Origin: Natronococcus sp. A-GB7
Lineage (GTDB): Archaea; Halobacteriota; Halobacteria; Halobacteriales; Natrialbaceae
Assembly: GCF_029688865.1 (NCBI RefSeq)
Contig: NZ_JARUKV010000018.1
Location: 37,767-101,766, forward strand
Direction of reading: 5' to 3'
Length of the DNA stretch: 64,000 nucleotides
The position numbers were made by a program, and so were the translations under genes. The first letter of the stretch is position 1. Every line of letters begins with the position of its first letter. Positions 61,838 through 64,000 of this stretch are shown here, piece by piece. A model generated the notes under the pieces. It was given only the letters and a program-made list of their open reading frames with translations, was not told the DNA's origin and did not search any database.

Positions 61838-61973
61838 GCCGACGAGTTCGATCGAGCCGACCGCGATGACGACGACGCCGGAAACGACGAACGAGACGAC
61901 TGCGTGGTGGATCGAATAAATAGCGACTCACCCGTCACCGCACACGCCGTCGAGACACTAAACGTCTCCCCGC

Positions 61974-62351
61974 TCAGCCGGCAAAGCCCGAAAGCAACCA
62001 CTCGCCGTTCTCGCCTTCCTCGTCGGCAATCCCGGGCGCGCTGACGAGCACGAACGCGCTCTCGGCGTCGTCGTTGCGGATCTGTCGGGTCGACTCTGGG
62101 GGGATCCAGAGTGCGTCACCCGTCTCCATCTCCACCGGGTCGTCGTCGACGATCACGGTGGCTTTCCCCTCGATGAGGACGTACACTTCCTCGTGTTCGT
62201 TGTCGGCGTGATCGTGCGGCTGGCTCTTCCAGCCCGGATCGCAGCGCGCGACCGTGACGCCGACCTGTTCAGTCTCGAGGGGATCGCTGAGAAAGTGCAT
62301 CGCGCTCGAGACCTGATCGACGTCCTCGTAGTTGACCTTGCGGTAAGACAT
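61974..62351 (-). CDS. Small cupin-domain protein
   Basis: 125 residues. The metal-binding cupin motif is seen in PHDHADNEHEEVYVLIEGKATVIV, followed by GDALWIPPESTRQI as the second motif. Members bind a metal and range from sugar isomerases to sensors. It is in the same direction as nikR and about 70 bases downstream of it, so it could be cotranscribed. Function undefined. Confidence 0.88.
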   Translation of the reverse strand: MSYRKVNYEDVDQVSSAMHFLSDPLETEQVGVTVARCDPGWKSQPHDHADNEHEEVYVLIEGKATVIVDDDPVEMETGDALWIPPESTRQIRNDDAESAFVLVSAPGIADEEGENGEWLLSGFAG

Positions 62352-62417
62352 GGGTGACCGTACGACGGGAACCCAGTAAAGGTACGCGTTCTTCGCACAG
62401 TTCGCGGCTCGAGATCG

Positions 62418-62855
62418 TTACTGACCGTGGCCGTCCTGCGAGATCGGATCGAAGCTGTCGACGGGGGTAACCGAGTAGTCGACGGTCAGGGCGTCCTTAG
62501 TCGCCCGGATCTTCCCGACGAACGTCGAGATGTCCTCGAGCTGTCCCTCCAGGACGAACAGCTCCATGCAGTAGTGGTCGCCGACGTGGCTGTGGAAGTT
62601 CGAGGCGACGAGATTCTCGTGTTCGTGTCTCAGCTGCATCATTCGCTCCTCGACGGTCGTCGTTTCGTAGTCGAAGAGGACGGTGACGATCCCCATCAGT
62701 TCCCGATCCTCGAGGCGAGTATCTTCGAACTCCCCCAGAAGGTTCCGAGACGCTTCCCTGACGACCTCGCTCCGGCCGGTGTACCCGTGTTCATCGGCGA
62801 ACTCGTCGAGTCGCTCGAGGAGTTCGTCCGGCATCGAGACGCTAACGACTGCCAT
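62418..62855 (-). CDS. nikR: Nickel-responsive regulator NikR
   Basis: 145 residues from the ATG at 62855, with a TATA box 26 bases upstream. The N-terminal ribbon-helix-helix is [18 protein letters not shown]. The C-terminal ACT-like domain holds all four square-planar nickel ligands: His77, His88, His90 and Cys96 ([10 protein letters not shown]), at the same spacing as E. coli NikR. It represses nickel uptake when nickel is plentiful. No nickel transporter is in the window. Confidence 0.93.
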   Translation of the reverse strand: MAVVSVSMPDELLERLDEFADEHGYTGRSEVVREASRNLLGEFEDTRLEDRELMGIVTVLFDYETTTVEERMMQLRHEHENLVASNFHSHVGDHYCMELFVLEGQLEDISTFVGKIRATKDALTVDYSVTPVDSFDPISQDGHGQ

Positions 62856-62877
62856 ATAATAACTCGGTGGCGTCTGA

Positions 62878-62886
62878 CTATTAAGG
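62878..62886 (-). promoter_or_regulatory. TATA box of nikR
   Basis: CCTTAATAG on the minus strand, centred 26 bases before the nikR ATG at 62855. Confidence 0.6.
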
Positions 62887-62987
62887 CTTACTATAGCGTA
62901 ACTCTCGGGCGGCGGTTCGGACGCTGCACGCCCTCGAGCGGCGAAGCGGTAACGTAACGTTTTGACCGTCCAGAGTAAGGGTACGGT

Positions 62988-63779
62988 ATGTTCCTCCCCC
63001 ACCAGACCTGGCCTGACCTCGCCGACTACGTTGCCGACGAATCGCTCGCGGTCGTCCCGCTCGGCTCGACCGAACAGCACGGACCGCACCTCCCGGAGGG
63101 AACCGACTATCTGATCGCGGAGGCGCTCGCTCACGCGGCGACCGACCGCACGGACCACCTCTGTACGCCGGTGATCCCGGTTGGCGTGAGCTCTCACCAC
63201 AGACAGTTTCACGGAACGATGTGGGTCGATCCGCCGGTGTTTCGGGACTACGTCGAAAACCTCTCCCGAAATCTCACCTACCACGGGATCGACCGGATCG
63301 TCTACGTCAACGCCCACGGCGGAAACGTCGCGCACCTCCGCGAGGTCGGCCGGCGGCTCCATCGGGACGGGACGGCCTATGCTATCGAGTGGATGTGGGA
63401 CGAGTCGATTCCCGACCTGATTCGGGAGGTCTTCGAGACGCCGGGCCCCCACGGCGGTCCGAAGGAAACGGCGATGATCATGCACATCGCTCGAGAACTG
63501 GTTCGGGAGGACCGACTCGAAGACGCCCGGGACGGCGGCGCAACATTCGATTACGACGCCGAACGCGTCCACGGCGCGACGACGTTCTACGATTCGATCG
63601 AGAACAGTCCCAACGGCGTCTTCGGAGACCAGACCGACGCGACCCCCGAGATCGGCGCGGAGCTGTTCGAGGCGGCGACCGACCAGCTCGTCGCGTTGCT
63701 CGAGTGGCTCGACCGACAGCCCTTCGACGATCTCGTTCCGAAACCCCACGTCGAACCGAGACCCGACCGCGATCGCTGA
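62988..63779 (+). CDS. Creatininase-family amidohydrolase
   Basis: 263 residues. Metal ligands are in [31 protein letters not shown] and [16 protein letters not shown], and [13 protein letters not shown] is the family's last ligand loop. Members include creatinine amidohydrolase and the archaeal FAPy deformylase ArfB of riboflavin/F420 synthesis. The active site looks intact; which substrate applies cannot be read from the sequence. It is divergent from nikR with a 132-base gap. Confidence 0.9.
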   Translation: MFLPHQTWPDLADYVADESLAVVPLGSTEQHGPHLPEGTDYLIAEALAHAATDRTDHLCTPVIPVGVSSHHRQFHGTMWVDPPVFRDYVENLSRNLTYHGIDRIVYVNAHGGNVAHLREVGRRLHRDGTAYAIEWMWDESIPDLIREVFETPGPHGGPKETAMIMHIARELVREDRLEDARDGGATFDYDAERVHGATTFYDSIENSPNGVFGDQTDATPEIGAELFEAATDQLVALLEWLDRQPFDDLVPKPHVEPRPDRDR

Positions 63780-63937
63780 TCGCCGCGGCTTCTCGAGCGT
63801 GCCCGTGCCTTAATGTTCTGTTACCGGTTGTGTTCTCATCGTAACGCTGGTTCGGAATCGCATGACTGCAACGTGTTTGTCACTCCCTCCCGGCGACGGT
63901 GACGTTCGAAGGCCTTATGTAGTGGTCGGGGACTTGG

Positions 63938-63943
63938 TTATAG
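63938..63943 (+). promoter_or_regulatory. TATA-like element near the right edge
   Basis: TTATAG upstream of a short ORF and a truncated gene. A second candidate, TTATGTAG, is at about 63914-63921. Confidence 0.3.
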
Positions 63944-63953
63944 TACGAAGAAG

Positions 63954-63989
63954 ATGAGGAGTTCACCCCTGCGGTCCGCCGCAAGATGA
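63954..63989 (+). CDS. Candidate 11-codon upstream ORF
   Basis: ATG followed by RSSPLRSAAR and a TGA at 63987-63989 that overlaps the ATG of the next ORF (63986) as ATGA. It contains a GCGG-TC-CGCCGC hairpin. Its small size means that only position and overlap support it; it could affect translation of the gene that follows. Confidence 0.35.
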   Translation: MRSSPLRSAAR

Positions 63990-64000
63990 GTTCTGATGTA
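63986..64000 (+). CDS. Start of a gene cut by the window edge
   Basis: ATG-AGT-TCT-GAT-GTA (MSSDV...) opens at 63986 and runs off the window. The N-terminus is of a common haloarchaeal type, but five codons do not identify it. Supported mainly by the ATGA overlap with the short ORF upstream. Confidence 0.35.

Noticed and set aside
63780..64000. Beginning of a structural RNA gene at the right edge
   Set aside because: A GCGG-TC-CGCCGC hairpin is present, but no rRNA, tRNA or SRP RNA signature could be recognised; a coding start fits better.

Overview
The window is chromosomal DNA of a halophilic archaeon, most likely of the Natrialbales (Haloterrigena, Natrinema or Natronococcus type). The signs are high GC, very acidic proteins, TATA boxes centred about 25-30 bases before start codons (leaderless transcripts), archaeal transcription factor TFE, archaeal Trm56, several Bat/HTH_10 regulators, a HalX response regulator and class III (pilin-type) signal peptides. 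No rRNA, CRISPR array or intact insertion sequence was seen. One tRNA, Arg(CCT), is present.

Layout. 0-6 kb: phenylacetate degradation. paaA-B-C-D and a separate small PaaD zinc ribbon form a tightly overlapped operon, followed by paaK and paaI. An HTH_10 regulator and a MaoC hydratase lie on the other side. 6.4-16.3 kb: a UspA protein and an acetate module of two diverged acetyl-CoA synthetases flanking a large Bat-type regulator, then a DUF4212/solute:sodium symporter pair and another UspA protein. 16.3-20.2 kb: small membrane proteins, trm56, a membrane-anchored winged-helix protein, tfe, a DUF2110 protein and a lipoprotein. 20.2-27.1 kb: a seven-gene type IV pilus-like operon (ATPase, double membrane platform, five pilin-like proteins) on the minus strand. 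27.1-31.8 kb: an SDR, a remnant of an acyl-CoA dehydrogenase, tRNA-Arg, tatA, a gene with an operator-like palindrome, a peroxiredoxin, an HD phosphohydrolase, a small winged-helix protein and a XapX protein. 31.9-38.3 kb: an amidohydrolase, the sdhCDBA operon and an aspartoacylase-like protein. 38.4-48.6 kb: a GNAT protein with a zinc ribbon, a flippase, a RimK-like ATP-grasp ligase fused to a retropepsin-like protease, katG, a DNA glycosylase, a second fumarate reductase-type flavoprotein and membrane proteins.

48.6-50.6 kb is an AT-rich accessory island: a possible transposase remnant, a Tat-exported protein, a MITE-like inverted repeat and a small polytopic membrane protein. 50.6-54.7 kb holds a heavy-metal P-type ATPase beside a cysteine-rich HTH_10 regulator with a palindrome at the ATPase promoter, and an acidic-repeat membrane protein. 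54.7-64 kb holds a LarA-like protein, two acyl-CoA dehydrogenases, a 3-hydroxyacyl-CoA dehydrogenase/enoyl-CoA hydratase fusion (beta-oxidation), a HalX response regulator, a cupin, NikR and a creatininase-family hydrolase. The right edge has a short upstream ORF overlapping the start of a truncated gene.

The window is mostly carbon-acid catabolism: phenylacetate, fatty acids and acetate enter acetyl-CoA and succinate, and succinate dehydrogenase is encoded here too. The best candidates for undescribed biology are the RimK-protease fusion, the AT-rich island pair, the metal-responsive HTH_10/ATPase unit, the integrase-derived Bat protein between the acs genes, and the overlapping upstream ORF at the right edge.
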